Source of the DNA: Tenericutes bacterium HGW-Tenericutes-2
GTDB taxonomy: Bacteria > Bacillota_I > Bacilli_A > Acholeplasmatales > Acholeplasmataceae
DNA: 64,000 bases
Direction of reading: 5' to 3'
Assembly: GCA_002839095.1 (NCBI GenBank)
Contig: PGXL01000007.1
Location: forward strand, 62,001 to 126,000
A model generated the notes under the pieces. It did not search any database. It was not told the origin of the DNA and was given only the letters and a program-made list of their open reading frames with translations. Positions 18,392 through 27,820 of the stretch are shown piece after piece. Made by a program: the position numbers and the translations under genes. Numbering within the stretch: position 1 is the first letter of the stretch; every line of letters begins with the position of its first letter.

Positions 18392-18961
18392 ATGTCAGAA
18401 AAAAAGGCTAAAAAACTTATTTATACGAGACAAGAAATGTTCGAGCTCAATAAGAAGTTGTTATTGAAAAGAGGAGTTACCCTAGAAGCGATTGCAGAAA
18501 TAAGCTTTAAGCAACAAGCAAAATATACAGATAATATTACAAGAGATATTTGTTTAGAGTCTGTTGAAAAGATTTTATCACTTCGTGATGTTTTCCATCA
18601 TGTTCAGCTCGCAGCTGAAATTGATCGACTTGCTGAAGAAGGCATGTTTCAAGGTCCAATCCAAGATATTATTTATGAGGATTTAGGATTATTTGGAATT
18701 GATGAAACCATGGGACTTGATGTATCAGGTTTATATGGAACGATTGGTCAAACAAATTTTGGTGATATCGATGTGAATAAGCATGGTATTGTTAAAAGAT
18801 TAAATGATGCTGGTAAAGAAGATGGTATTTGTCATACATTCTTAGATGATATCGTAGGAGCGATTGCTGCTGCTGCATCGACTAGAGTTGCACAAGTCAT
18901 GAGCGAAGAAACTGCACATGAAGAAACAGGTTTAAAGCGTTTTTCAATATTTGATCTATAA
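18392..18961 (+). CDS. Phosphatidylglycerophosphatase A-like protein (YutG type)
   Basis: Resembles the PgpA-like/YutG group, which in Firmicutes is proposed to dephosphorylate phosphatidylglycerol phosphate. Visible family segments are FKQQAKYTDNITRDICLESV, YEDLGLFGIDETMGLDVSGLYG and HTFLDDIVGAIAAAASTRVA (acidic residues likely bind metal). Unlike E. coli PgpA it has no strong membrane segments. The length is 189 aa. GGGAG lies upstream of ATG and it follows fmt by 2 bp. Confidence 0.8.
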   Translation: MSEKKAKKLIYTRQEMFELNKKLLLKRGVTLEAIAEISFKQQAKYTDNITRDICLESVEKILSLRDVFHHVQLAAEIDRLAEEGMFQGPIQDIIYEDLGLFGIDETMGLDVSGLYGTIGQTNFGDIDVNKHGIVKRLNDAGKEDGICHTFLDDIVGAIAAAASTRVAQVMSEETAHEETGLKRFSIFDL

Positions 18962-18979
18962 ACAAGAAGAGGGATTAAT

Positions 18980-20290
18980 TTGGGGAAATCTAGAAAATAT
19001 AGCATTTGGAATTTAAAAGCACTTGGTAAAGATATATTTGCTAGATTTTTTGGCTTTGAGCAGGGTGTAGATATCACCGATGATGTTGCAGTGCTTTATA
19101 GAAGAAATGTTGTTATTAAAAATATCGTCTTTGTATCCAACTTAATGTATTCGATTATCTTATTTTTATTATCACTTTCTACACAAGGTCAGGTCGCAGA
19201 TTGGGTTGTTGCATTTGTTGCGTTCCCACTCACCTATGTCATCAATAAATTCTTAAAAAAATTAATTAACATGGATCCCCATGATAAGACCAAGCAATCT
19301 GTAGCAATGTATGTTGCTGCATTTTATATCTTCTTTTCATCTATCTTAATTTATGCAAGATTATATGAAAAGGAATATTTTGAAACTGCAGCTTATATTT
19401 TGATGTATTATGCAGTTGTTGTTATCTCTTTATACCAAGAGCGTAAGCTGTTAAGCTCAAGCTTTCAAGGGTTACTTGCACTGCTTACCGTGATTCATTT
19501 TATATGGACCTATAGCATTCAAGGACTTGTTGGTGAGGAAACGATTATTCAATTTTTACCAAGATTTGTTAGAATGCCAGAGTTCTCCGATATTTTACTA
19601 AGAACGTTACTATTTATATTATTCTATTTCGTTGTTTACGCAATTGTCTCTATGGGGCAATACATGCAAGAAGAGAGAAAACAAGAATTAATTAAAAGAA
19701 GACAGGTTCAAGGCGATTTCTCACATATCGTTGGTGACCTATTTTCAGTCGTATTTTCAAGCTCCTATACCTTAATGGATAAAAGACATGCCTATCAGGT
19801 TCAGCAAATGAGTGAGAAGCTTGCTGATTATGTAGGATTATCTATGCAAAAAAAGACTGAAATGAATCAATATGCAATGATCCACTTGCAGTACCAAGAA
19901 ATTAAAAATTTACTCAATGATATGAATTCATTTGACGAAAAATCGTATGACATCTTAAAGGAAAAAACAGAGCTAGGATCTAAAATAGCGAAGCGTATGC
20001 AGCTCGCTCAAAAATGTGAAGATATTGCTAGAGCACATATCGAGGATACAGCTAATGAAAAGTTCCTAAAGGAAATGCTTGTTATTCAACCTGAGATCGA
20101 AGCACAAATCATTTTACTTGCGGATCTATACATCACCATGAGAGGACCGAAGCCTTATAAAAGACCAATGGCGCATAACATTGTCTTGAAATCATTTCAA
20201 AGTGAATTATCCAATTATTTTGATTATGATTTAAAGGAAAGATTTCTAAAATTTAATGACGAGTTTGCCGAAATGTATAATAATTTCTAG
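18980..20290 (+). CDS. Membrane protein with degenerate HD-GYP-like domain
   Basis: A 436-aa protein starting at TTG (AGAAGAGGG upstream). Residues about 45-215 hold five or six hydrophobic segments; residues about 235-430 are soluble. The soluble part aligns by eye with HD-GYP phosphodiesterases: RHAYQVQQMSEKLADYVGLS, then AMIHLQYQEI where HD-GYP has LLHDIGKI, then ARAHIED, and ILLADLYITMRGPKPYKR where HD-GYP has VADVYDALTSDRPYK. The metal-binding HD is HL and the GYP motif is missing, so it is probably catalytically dead and may be a sensor or scaffold. This is the reader's comparison, not a database hit. It lies 18 bp after the YutG-like gene. Confidence 0.65.
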   Translation: MGKSRKYSIWNLKALGKDIFARFFGFEQGVDITDDVAVLYRRNVVIKNIVFVSNLMYSIILFLLSLSTQGQVADWVVAFVAFPLTYVINKFLKKLINMDPHDKTKQSVAMYVAAFYIFFSSILIYARLYEKEYFETAAYILMYYAVVVISLYQERKLLSSSFQGLLALLTVIHFIWTYSIQGLVGEETIIQFLPRFVRMPEFSDILLRTLLFILFYFVVYAIVSMGQYMQEERKQELIKRRQVQGDFSHIVGDLFSVVFSSSYTLMDKRHAYQVQQMSEKLADYVGLSMQKKTEMNQYAMIHLQYQEIKNLLNDMNSFDEKSYDILKEKTELGSKIAKRMQLAQKCEDIARAHIEDTANEKFLKEMLVIQPEIEAQIILLADLYITMRGPKPYKRPMAHNIVLKSFQSELSNYFDYDLKERFLKFNDEFAEMYNNF

Positions 20291-20316
20291 TAACCATAAA
20301 AACCAATTTATATCGC

Positions 20317-20345
20317 TTGACATATTTAAACTATTCATGTATTAT
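20317..20345 (+). promoter_or_regulatory. metK promoter
   Basis: TTGACA (20317-20322), 17-base spacer, TATTAT (20340-20345). The expected start near 20352 precedes the riboswitch. Confidence 0.75.
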
Positions 20346-20375
20346 AAATCGGTAATAAAAAAATAATAAGTATCA

Positions 20376-20470
20376 CTTATTCAGAGCTACGGAGGCCAGT
20401 GACCGACGAAGTAGCAGCAACCTATTCAATTAGGTGCTTCCCACGAGGGGTAAAAGACCCATCAATAAGG
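20376..20470 (+). ncRNA. SAM-I (S-box) riboswitch aptamer
   Basis: Matches the S-box core by eye: CTTATTCAGAG at the P1 5' side, GGAGG, CCGACGAAG, GCAGCAACC, a P3-like hairpin, and AATAAGG closing P1. It lies directly before metK (S-adenosylmethionine synthetase), the classic target. S-adenosylmethionine binding stabilises P1 and turns the gene off by termination. Confidence 0.92.
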
Positions 20471-20486
20471 AAAAATACCAATAATG

Positions 20487-20513
20487 GCGCTTTTCCTTGA
20501 GAGAGCGCTTTTT
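20487..20513 (+). terminator. Riboswitch expression platform: terminator/antiterminator
   Basis: The terminator is GCGCT / AGCGC followed by TTTTT (20487-20513). A competing antiterminator pairs AAGGAAAA (20467-20474, sharing the 3' arm of P1) with TTTTCCTT (20491-20498, inside the terminator loop). Ligand-bound P1 would sequester the AAGG and let the terminator form. Confidence 0.8.
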
Positions 20514-20539
20514 ATATGCAAAAAGAAAGGAAATAAAAC

Positions 20540-21688
20540 ATGAGAAAATTATTTAGCAGTGAATCAGTAACAGAAGGACATCCAGACAAAGTCGCAGATT
20601 TTATCTCTGATTCCATTTTAGATGCAGTTCTTGAACAGGATCCAAATTCAAGAGTTGCTTGTGAAACAGCAGTAACCACAGATTATGCATTACTTTTTGG
20701 TGAAATTACAACGAATGCAGTCATCAACTTCGAGGAAGTCGTAAGAAATGCAATCCATTATATCGGTTATAACAAAAAGGAATATGGATATAATGCTGAT
20801 GATGTTGTTGTTGATGTCAGAATTAAACCTCAATCTCCAGATATCGCAATGGGTGTTGACGAAAAAGAAAATAAGGAACAAGGTGCAGGTGATCAGGGCT
20901 TGATGTTTGGCTATGCATGCAATGAAACCATCAATTTAATGCCACTACCTATTGATTTATCTCATCGCTTAGCAAAACGCTTAAGTGAAGTTAGAAAACA
21001 AAACATTATTCCAGGACTACGTCCAGATGGAAAAACTCAAGTGACCGTAGAATATGATGAAAATAATCACCCAGTTTCTATTCACACAGTCGTACTATCC
21101 ACACAGCATGATGAAGAATGGAATCAAGAGGATCTTAAAAAGGAAATTCATACACATGTATTAACTCCTATTCTAAAGGGATATGATACAACGAATACCA
21201 TTTATCAAATCAATCCAACTGGAAGATTTGTAATGGGTGGTCCACATGGTGATGCTGGACTAACAGGTAGAAAAATCATTGTCGATACCTATGGCGGATA
21301 TGCAAGACATGGTGGTGGAGCATTTTCAGGTAAGGATGCATCTAAGGTTGATAGAAGTGCTGCCTATATGGCAAGATATATCGCTAAGAATGTTGTCGGA
21401 TCTGGAGTCGCTGATCAATGTGAAATCCAAATTGCATATGCAATTGGTGTAGCTGATCCAGTCAGTGTTTCTGTAAACACATTTGGTACTGAAAAAGTAG
21501 CTGTAGAAAAAATCTATGATGCAATTATCAAAAACTTTGATTTAAGACCATCAGCAATTATTAAAACTTTAGAATTGAAGCGTCCTATATTCGCTAAAAC
21601 AGCTGCATACGGACATTTCGGTAGAGAAGAAGATACATTCAGTTGGGAAAAGTTGAATAAGATTGATATTTTTAGAAATCTATTATAA
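20540..21688 (+). CDS. metK: S-adenosylmethionine synthetase
   Basis: Makes S-adenosylmethionine from ATP and methionine in the cytoplasm. Residues [19 protein letters not shown] open the protein (His and Asp bind ATP/metal), with [12 protein letters not shown] near 116 and [19 protein letters not shown] (P-loop-like) near 258. The 382 aa are typical. Controlled by the S-box riboswitch just upstream. GAAAGGA precedes the ATG. Confidence 0.98.
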   Translation: MRKLFSSESVTEGHPDKVADFISDSILDAVLEQDPNSRVACETAVTTDYALLFGEITTNAVINFEEVVRNAIHYIGYNKKEYGYNADDVVVDVRIKPQSPDIAMGVDEKENKEQGAGDQGLMFGYACNETINLMPLPIDLSHRLAKRLSEVRKQNIIPGLRPDGKTQVTVEYDENNHPVSIHTVVLSTQHDEEWNQEDLKKEIHTHVLTPILKGYDTTNTIYQINPTGRFVMGGPHGDAGLTGRKIIVDTYGGYARHGGGAFSGKDASKVDRSAAYMARYIAKNVVGSGVADQCEIQIAYAIGVADPVSVSVNTFGTEKVAVEKIYDAIIKNFDLRPSAIIKTLELKRPIFAKTAAYGHFGREEDTFSWEKLNKIDIFRNLL

Positions 21689-21708
21689 AATAATCAGTAG
21701 GTGATTAT

Positions 21709-22611
21709 ATGAGCAATCTAGAAGTTCTAGAAAAAAAAAGATTAGACATTTTTAGAAAATACGATAAAGAACAGCGCACTGGCATTATATTAATTGTGAT
21801 TGCGTTACTGATTGCTATTGCAGCATTTCTTGCTGAACTTCAAGCTCTCTTTTTTGTGGCGGGGTTGATTGCCTTTATTGCGTTTATTTTCTTTGGAATT
21901 GCACAAAGGCATGTTCAGACATTTAGAACACTAATTAAGTCAGAATTAATTCTAACTTTATTAAAAGAACAGTTTGAAAATGTGACCTATGATGCAAGAG
22001 GATTTATTCCATCTTCAACTATTGTATCAACAGGAATGGTTAAGAGACCAGACCGCTTCCATGGTGAAGATTATATAAGAGGAACCTATAAAGGTGTTAA
22101 TTTCCAGGTTTCTGATGTTGACCTAAAGGAAAGAGTTGAAACCAGAGATTCTAAGGGTAATGTACACGTATCCTATCAAACCTATTTCAAGGGTAGATGG
22201 TACATCTATCAATTTGAAAGAAGATTTAAAGATGTGTTAAAGATTTGTGAAGGCCGTGGCTATCAGGTCAATACCAAAGGGTTAACAAAAATTGACACCG
22301 AAAGTATTGAGTTTAATAAAAAGTTTTCCATTTATGCTTCAACACAAGAATATGGATTTTATCATATTACCTCTTCAATGATTGAAAAACTGATGGAGCT
22401 TGAAAAGCTTCATCGAGGATCTATCTTATATTATTATGCAGGAAATGAATTACACATTGGTGTCAATGACAGAAGAGACTATATGGAATTATCAGTCAAA
22501 ACACCAATTAATGAAGATTCACTCAAAACATTTATGGGTGATATTGATCTAATACCAGCAATTATCAATGAATTGCGATTAGATAGTTCGAAGTTTAAGA
22601 ACCCTCTTTAG
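21709..22611 (+). CDS. DUF3137-family membrane protein
   Basis: A 300-aa protein with two adjacent hydrophobic segments near the N-terminus (residues about 25-65) and a soluble C-terminal part. The pattern YIRGTYKGVNFQVSDVDLKE...FKGRWYIYQFERRF matches the DUF3137 family, of unknown function. It lies 15 bp upstream of lemA, a common pairing; the two may act at the membrane together, but no biochemical role is established. Confidence 0.75.
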   Translation: MSNLEVLEKKRLDIFRKYDKEQRTGIILIVIALLIAIAAFLAELQALFFVAGLIAFIAFIFFGIAQRHVQTFRTLIKSELILTLLKEQFENVTYDARGFIPSSTIVSTGMVKRPDRFHGEDYIRGTYKGVNFQVSDVDLKERVETRDSKGNVHVSYQTYFKGRWYIYQFERRFKDVLKICEGRGYQVNTKGLTKIDTESIEFNKKFSIYASTQEYGFYHITSSMIEKLMELEKLHRGSILYYYAGNELHIGVNDRRDYMELSVKTPINEDSLKTFMGDIDLIPAIINELRLDSSKFKNPL

Positions 22612-22626
22612 GAAGGAGAGAAAAAA

Positions 22627-23184
22627 ATGACAGGATTGTATATTGGTTTAGGCGTAGGTTTATTAGTTATTATTGTTTTAGGATGGGTAATCAGCACCAT
22701 CAATTCATTCAGAAGAATGCTTGTCAAAATCGATGAATCTGAATCAAGCATCGATGTTGCCCTCACTAAGCGTTTTGATTTACTCTCAAAAATGTTTTCT
22801 GCTGTTAAAGGCTACATGAAGCATGAACAGGAAACATTAACTAAAGTTGTTTCAATGAGACAACCTAGTCACGGTGCTCCAATGGCTGAAAAGCAAGAGT
22901 TCGCAAACGAAGTGACTAGAGGTCTTCAAGCAATTAATGTAGTTGTTGAACAATACCCAGATTTGAAAGCATCTCAAAATGTTGGTAAGCTTCAAGACGC
23001 TTCAGTAGAAGTTGAAGAAAACCTACAAGCAGCAAGACGTGTCTACAATTCAAACGTATCCTACTACAACCAAAAAGTTGTTGTATTTCCAAGCAATATC
23101 ATTGCGAATTGGAAGAAGTTTGAAAAACGTGCATTCTTTGAAGCAGAAGCAATTAAAAGAGAAGACGTTAAATTTGATTTCTAA
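22627..23184 (+). CDS. lemA: LemA family protein
   Basis: LemA-family membrane-anchored helical protein of unknown molecular role. One N-terminal membrane helix (GLYIGLGVGLLVIIVLGWVI) is followed by a long coiled-coil region with VKIDESESSIDVALTKRFDLLSKM and ARRVYNSNVSYYNQKVVVFPSNIIA, the family hallmark. The 185 aa are normal. AGGAAGGAGAG lies upstream of the ATG. Probably co-transcribed with the DUF3137 gene. Confidence 0.93.
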   Translation: MTGLYIGLGVGLLVIIVLGWVISTINSFRRMLVKIDESESSIDVALTKRFDLLSKMFSAVKGYMKHEQETLTKVVSMRQPSHGAPMAEKQEFANEVTRGLQAINVVVEQYPDLKASQNVGKLQDASVEVEENLQAARRVYNSNVSYYNQKVVVFPSNIIANWKKFEKRAFFEAEAIKREDVKFDF

Positions 23185-23284
23185 GAAGATGCCATTGGCG
23201 TCTTTTTTTTTAGAATACCTTTATAAGGCGATTATAAACAAATGAATGAATGGATGAGCTCAGTCTTTAATCCATTCTTTTTTT
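23185..23284 (+). terminator. Tandem terminators after lemA
   Basis: First, AGATGCC ATT GGCGTCT with a nine-T run (to about 23211). Second, GAATGGAT (23248-23255) pairs with ATCCATTC (23270-23277) and is followed by seven T. Both point rightward and isolate lemA from secA. Confidence 0.75.
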
Positions 23285-23385
23285 ATCTTTTTTTAAATTA
23301 TGTTAAAATCCCATAAACAGTGAAATCGCTTGTAAAAATACCTGTATTATAGTAATATAATAAAGAACGTAAAGGATGTGTAGCT

Positions 23386-25854
23386 ATGTTAAAAAAATGG
23401 TTTGATCCAGGTAAAAGAGAAATTAAAGACGCTAAAAAAATAGCTGATGTTGTATTTTCTCTTGAAGCTGATATGGAGAAATTATCAGATGTTGAGCTAA
23501 CCGCAAAAACATCATTATTTAAAGAAAGATATAAAAATGGAGAATCGCTAGAAAGTTTGATGCCAGAAGCTTTTGCTGTTGTAAGAGAAGCATCTCGACG
23601 TGTAACTAAGCTTTTTCCATATTATGTACAGGTATTAGGAGCAGTTGCAATATTTCATGGTAATATCGCTGAAATGAGAACCGGTGAAGGTAAAACATTA
23701 ACAGCAGTTATGCCAGCGTATTTAAGTGCTTTAAATGGTGAAGGTGTTCACATCGTTACCGTAAACGAATACCTAGCAAAACGTGAAGCAGAGGGAGACA
23801 TTGGCGATTTGTTTCGTTTTTTAGGTTTGACAGTTGGTCTAAACCTAAGAGAATTAACAAGAGATCAAAAAAAGGATGCATATGATTGCGATATCCTATA
23901 TTCAACAAACTCGGAATTAGGATTTGATTACCTTCGTGATCATATGGTTTTATATGCTAAGGATATGGTTGCTCAACGTGGACTCAATTACGCAATTATC
24001 GATGAAGTCGACTCCATCTTAATTGATGAAGCAAGAACTCCATTGATTATTTCGGGTGGATCTAAAAATAACCATAATTTATATCAGGCTGCAGATCGTT
24101 TCTCTAAATCTCTACGTGATGAAGATTATGAAATTGATTTAGAATCAAAGAGTATTGCTTTAACTCCTTCAGGGATTAAAAAGGCAGAACAAATTTTCCA
24201 ATTAGAAAACTTATATGACTTAAAGCATGTTACACTCGTCCATCATATTAATAATGCACTTCGTGCCAATCATATTATGGCAAGAGATAAGGAATATGTC
24301 GTTGATAATGATGAAGTCTTAATTGTTGACCAGTTTACTGGACGTATTTTAAGAGGACGTCAATTTTCTGAAGGGCTTCACCAAGCCTTGGAAGCTAAGG
24401 AAGGCGTTCAAGTTAAGAAAGAAACCGTTACGGTTGCTACGATAACATATCAGAATTTCTTTAGAATGTATAAAAAGCTTTCTGGTATGACAGGTACTGC
24501 AAAAACAGAGGAAGAGGAATTCCGCGACATCTATAATATGGACGTTGTTGAAGTTCCAACCAATGCTCCTGTCATTAGAAAAGATGAACCTGATTATATC
24601 TATGCAAGCTTAGAAGAAAAATTTAAGGCACTAGTTGATGAAGTTGAAGCAAGATATAAAATTGGTCAACCGATGTTAATTGGTACTATTGCAGTTGAAA
24701 CATCAGAGGATTTATCAAGAATGTTAAAAGCAAGACGTATACCTCATGAAGTATTGAATGCGAAGAATCATGAAAGAGAAGCTGAAATTGTTGCTAAAGC
24801 AGGTCTATTAGGCTCTGTGACGATTGCAACCAACATGGCTGGTCGTGGTACGGATATTAAGCTTGGAGCAGGTGTAGTTGAGCTTGGTGGTTTAGCAGTT
24901 ATTGGTAGTGAACGTCATGAATCCAGACGTATTGATAATCAGCTACGTGGTCGTGCTGGACGTCAGGGTGACCCTGGTTACTCAAGATTCTATTTATCTG
25001 CTGAAGATGAATTGATGATGCGCTTCGGTGGCGATACCTTCAAAAGAAGAATTGAAATGCTAGAAAGACTCAATACGACAGGACAACCGTTATCCTCTAA
25101 ATTATTCTCAAGATTTGTGACAAGTGCACAAAAGAGAATTGAAGGAAATAACTATGATTCACGTAAGAATGTCTTAAAATATGATGATGTACTACGTAAG
25201 CAAAGAGAAATTATTTATAAGGAACGTCGTGATGTTTTAACATTACCATCAATTGAAGATCAAGTAAGAAACACTGTGAGAAATAGTCTATCTTCAACAC
25301 TACAACAATTTATTCATCCAGTTGGAAAAAATCAATTCAATATCGATGATGACAACATCATCGCAACCTTTAATGGTAATATTTTCATGCCAAACACTTT
25401 AATCAAAGAAGAAATCGAAAAGATGGATGAAAATGAGTTAAAGGATTATATTCTTGAGTTAGCAGATGAAGAACTAGACCGTAAAAAGAGTCAAGTTCCA
25501 CCTGAAGTCTTTAATGAATTCTTGAAAGTCGTTATGCTAAGAGTGATTGATACCTATTGGATGCGTCATATTGACACAATGAGTGAACTCCGTCAGGGTG
25601 TATCCTTGCAGGCTTATGCACAACAAAGTCCACTAGTAATTTATCAAAAGCAAGGTCTTGAAATGTTCAATGAAATGGTCAAAAACATTTCTAATGACAT
25701 TGCAAGATACGCAATTCGTGCTCAAATTCAATATAATGTTGAACGTGAGGCAGTTGTGAAAAATACGCAAACCAATGAAGGTCGTTCAGATGCAAGACCA
25801 AAGAAACCAAAAGTAAGAAAAATTAGGGACAAGAGAAATCAACCTTGGCGTTAA
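23386..25854 (+). CDS. secA: Protein translocase motor SecA
   Basis: ATPase that drives preproteins through SecYEG. Walker A GEGKTL sits in MRTGEGKTLTAVMPAYLSAL near residue 100, the DEVD box in YAIIDEVDSILIDEARTPLIISG near 205, and TNMAGRGTDIKL plus QLRGRAGRQGDPG (motifs V and VI) near 485-525. The 822 aa are normal for Firmicutes. The C-terminus lacks the cysteine-rich zinc/SecB-binding tail and ends in a basic stretch (RPKKPKVRKIRDK). It is followed by prfB, the usual secA-prfB order. Confidence 0.98.
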   Translation: MLKKWFDPGKREIKDAKKIADVVFSLEADMEKLSDVELTAKTSLFKERYKNGESLESLMPEAFAVVREASRRVTKLFPYYVQVLGAVAIFHGNIAEMRTGEGKTLTAVMPAYLSALNGEGVHIVTVNEYLAKREAEGDIGDLFRFLGLTVGLNLRELTRDQKKDAYDCDILYSTNSELGFDYLRDHMVLYAKDMVAQRGLNYAIIDEVDSILIDEARTPLIISGGSKNNHNLYQAADRFSKSLRDEDYEIDLESKSIALTPSGIKKAEQIFQLENLYDLKHVTLVHHINNALRANHIMARDKEYVVDNDEVLIVDQFTGRILRGRQFSEGLHQALEAKEGVQVKKETVTVATITYQNFFRMYKKLSGMTGTAKTEEEEFRDIYNMDVVEVPTNAPVIRKDEPDYIYASLEEKFKALVDEVEARYKIGQPMLIGTIAVETSEDLSRMLKARRIPHEVLNAKNHEREAEIVAKAGLLGSVTIATNMAGRGTDIKLGAGVVELGGLAVIGSERHESRRIDNQLRGRAGRQGDPGYSRFYLSAEDELMMRFGGDTFKRRIEMLERLNTTGQPLSSKLFSRFVTSAQKRIEGNNYDSRKNVLKYDDVLRKQREIIYKERRDVLTLPSIEDQVRNTVRNSLSSTLQQFIHPVGKNQFNIDDDNIIATFNGNIFMPNTLIKEEIEKMDENELKDYILELADEELDRKKSQVPPEVFNEFLKVVMLRVIDTYWMRHIDTMSELRQGVSLQAYAQQSPLVIYQKQGLEMFNEMVKNISNDIARYAIRAQIQYNVEREAVVKNTQTNEGRSDARPKKPKVRKIRDKRNQPWR

Positions 25855-25866
25855 GGAGGTACTTTT

Positions 25867-26967
25867 TTGGAAACGTATGAAGTTAATAAAATATTATCTT
25901 TATTTGAAGAGAGTATCAATGATTTAAACAAAGCGCTAAATCCTAATAAGCTAGAAGAAGAGTATAAGAAGCTCAATCTTCAAATGCAGGAACCAAATTT
26001 TTGGTCAAATACCAATTTAGCTAAAAAAACTTCAAAGGAAGCAATGGAAATTCGTCAAAAGCTTGACGATTTCTTTGCTTTAGAAAAAAAGTATAAAAAT
26101 CTTGTTGAATGGTTTTCAGTTAGTGAAGAGGGTACTGAGGAATGGGTCATTTTAGAAAATGACATTGAAGCTCTGCAAAAGGAGCTAAAGGCATTTGAAA
26201 TAGAAACCCTACTTAATGGACCCTATGACAATAGTAACGCAATTATAGAATTACATCCAGGAGCTGGAGGCACAGAATCTCAGGACTGGGCAGACATGCT
26301 TTACCGCATGTATACAAGATATGCACAACGAAGAAAATATAAAGTAGAAATTCTTGATTATCAATCTGGTGAAGAAGCTGGAATTAAGAGTGTTACTGTA
26401 CTCGTTAAAGGACCCTACGCTTATGGCTATTTAAAGGCAGAGCGTGGAGTACATCGATTGGTTAGAATATCTCCCTTTGACTCCAATGCGAGAAGACACA
26501 CATCGTTTGCATCGCTTGATGTTATCCCTGAAATCAATGACGATATTGAAATCGATATTAAGGATGAGGATATCAAAATCGATGTTTACAGAAGTGGTGG
26601 AGCAGGTGGACAGTCGGTTAATACAACAGATTCCGCTGTAAGAATTACCCATCTACCAACAAATATTGTCGTCACATGTCAAAATGAGCGTAGTCAATTA
26701 AAGAATAAAGAAGCTGCAATGACTGTGTTAAAATCAAAATTAGTTCAAGAAGAAATCAAAAAACAAGAAGAAAACATTAGAGCAATCAAGGGTGAACAAA
26801 AAGAAATTGGCTGGGGTTCACAAATCAGATCTTATGTCTTCCATCCATACCAAATGGTAAAAGACCATCGCACCAATTATGAAGTCTCTCAAGTCGATTT
26901 AGTTATGGACGGAGAAATTGATGGATTTATCAATGCTTATTTAAAAGCAGGTGACAATCATGAATAA
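25867..26967 (+). CDS. prfB: Peptide chain release factor 2
   Basis: Terminates translation at UGA and UAA. SPF (RISPFDSNARRHTSF) near residue 200 is the RF-2 codon-recognition tripeptide, and GGQ (SGGAGGQSVNTTDSAVR) near 243 is the catalytic motif. The start is TTG at 25867 with AAGGAGG upstream. The whole 366-aa protein lies in one frame, so the programmed +1 frameshift found in many prfB genes is absent. Its presence shows that UGA is used as a stop codon. It overlaps the YitT-like gene by 8 bp. Confidence 0.96.
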   Translation: METYEVNKILSLFEESINDLNKALNPNKLEEEYKKLNLQMQEPNFWSNTNLAKKTSKEAMEIRQKLDDFFALEKKYKNLVEWFSVSEEGTEEWVILENDIEALQKELKAFEIETLLNGPYDNSNAIIELHPGAGGTESQDWADMLYRMYTRYAQRRKYKVEILDYQSGEEAGIKSVTVLVKGPYAYGYLKAERGVHRLVRISPFDSNARRHTSFASLDVIPEINDDIEIDIKDEDIKIDVYRSGGAGGQSVNTTDSAVRITHLPTNIVVTCQNERSQLKNKEAAMTVLKSKLVQEEIKKQEENIRAIKGEQKEIGWGSQIRSYVFHPYQMVKDHRTNYEVSQVDLVMDGEIDGFINAYLKAGDNHE

Positions 26968-27820
26968 AGCAAAAAGACGTGAAATTTTAGAAATCACAGT
27001 AGGTGTTATCCTACTTTCCTTAGGTTTCTATTTTTTCTTATTACCTTTAGGTTTAGTCATTGGTGGTGTGATGGGGGTAGCTGTCTTAATTCAAGATAAA
27101 ATACCAGTCAGTACATTTATGTACATAGCAAATATCATACTCCTCATCATCGGTGGAATATTCTTAGGTAAAGTGTTTTTCTTCAAGACAGTTTATGCAA
27201 CCTTATTATCTCCAACACTTGTTTTTATACTTGAAAAAACAATTGATTCTAATTATTTTATGAGACATATGAATGAAAGTCCTCTTTTAATCGGAGCAAC
27301 CTTTGGAGGTTTATTTATTGGTGCAGGACTTGGAATCGTTGTTAGAAATAATGGAACTACTGGTGGAATTGATGTAGTGCAGCGTATCTTAAATAAATTT
27401 TTAAATATACCATTTTCTACAGCAATGTATTTTACCGATGGAGCAGTTATTTTTATCGCCATGCTGATTAATTTCCAATTAGGACTTTATGCAGTAGGTT
27501 CAATGATCATTATTGGTATTATCGTTGATCGATTAGCAATCGAGGGTAAAGCAGGCTATACAGTCTTCATTGTGAGCTCTAATAGTGATTTACTACAACA
27601 AAAAATATATGAAAAAATAGATCGAGGATTAACTAAGGTTAAGGTTGTTGGTGGTTACTCGAAACAAGATAAAGAATTAATTATATGTACAGTAGATCGA
27701 AGAGAATTATATCCATTTAAGATGATTATCAAGGAAACAGATCCAACAGCATTTACATTTGTTACCAAGACTAAAGAAGCCTTGGGTCAAGGCTTTTCTA
27801 GGGAGGATGCGAAATGGTAG
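26960..27820 (+). CDS. YitT family membrane protein
   Basis: Member of the YitT/DUF161 + DUF2179 family: five hydrophobic segments in residues about 8-205, then a soluble domain (AGYTVFIVSSNSDLLQQKIYEKI...). The glycine-rich GLVIGGVMGVAVLIQ and NNGTTGGIDVVQRIL motifs are characteristic. Function unknown; a transport role is often suggested. ATG 26960 is preferred to the in-frame GTG at 26951 and overlaps the stop of prfB. It overlaps the S41 peptidase by 7 bp. Confidence 0.85.
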   Translation: MNKAKRREILEITVGVILLSLGFYFFLLPLGLVIGGVMGVAVLIQDKIPVSTFMYIANIILLIIGGIFLGKVFFFKTVYATLLSPTLVFILEKTIDSNYFMRHMNESPLLIGATFGGLFIGAGLGIVVRNNGTTGGIDVVQRILNKFLNIPFSTAMYFTDGAVIFIAMLINFQLGLYAVGSMIIIGIIVDRLAIEGKAGYTVFIVSSNSDLLQQKIYEKIDRGLTKVKVVGGYSKQDKELIICTVDRRELYPFKMIIKETDPTAFTFVTKTKEALGQGFSREDAKW

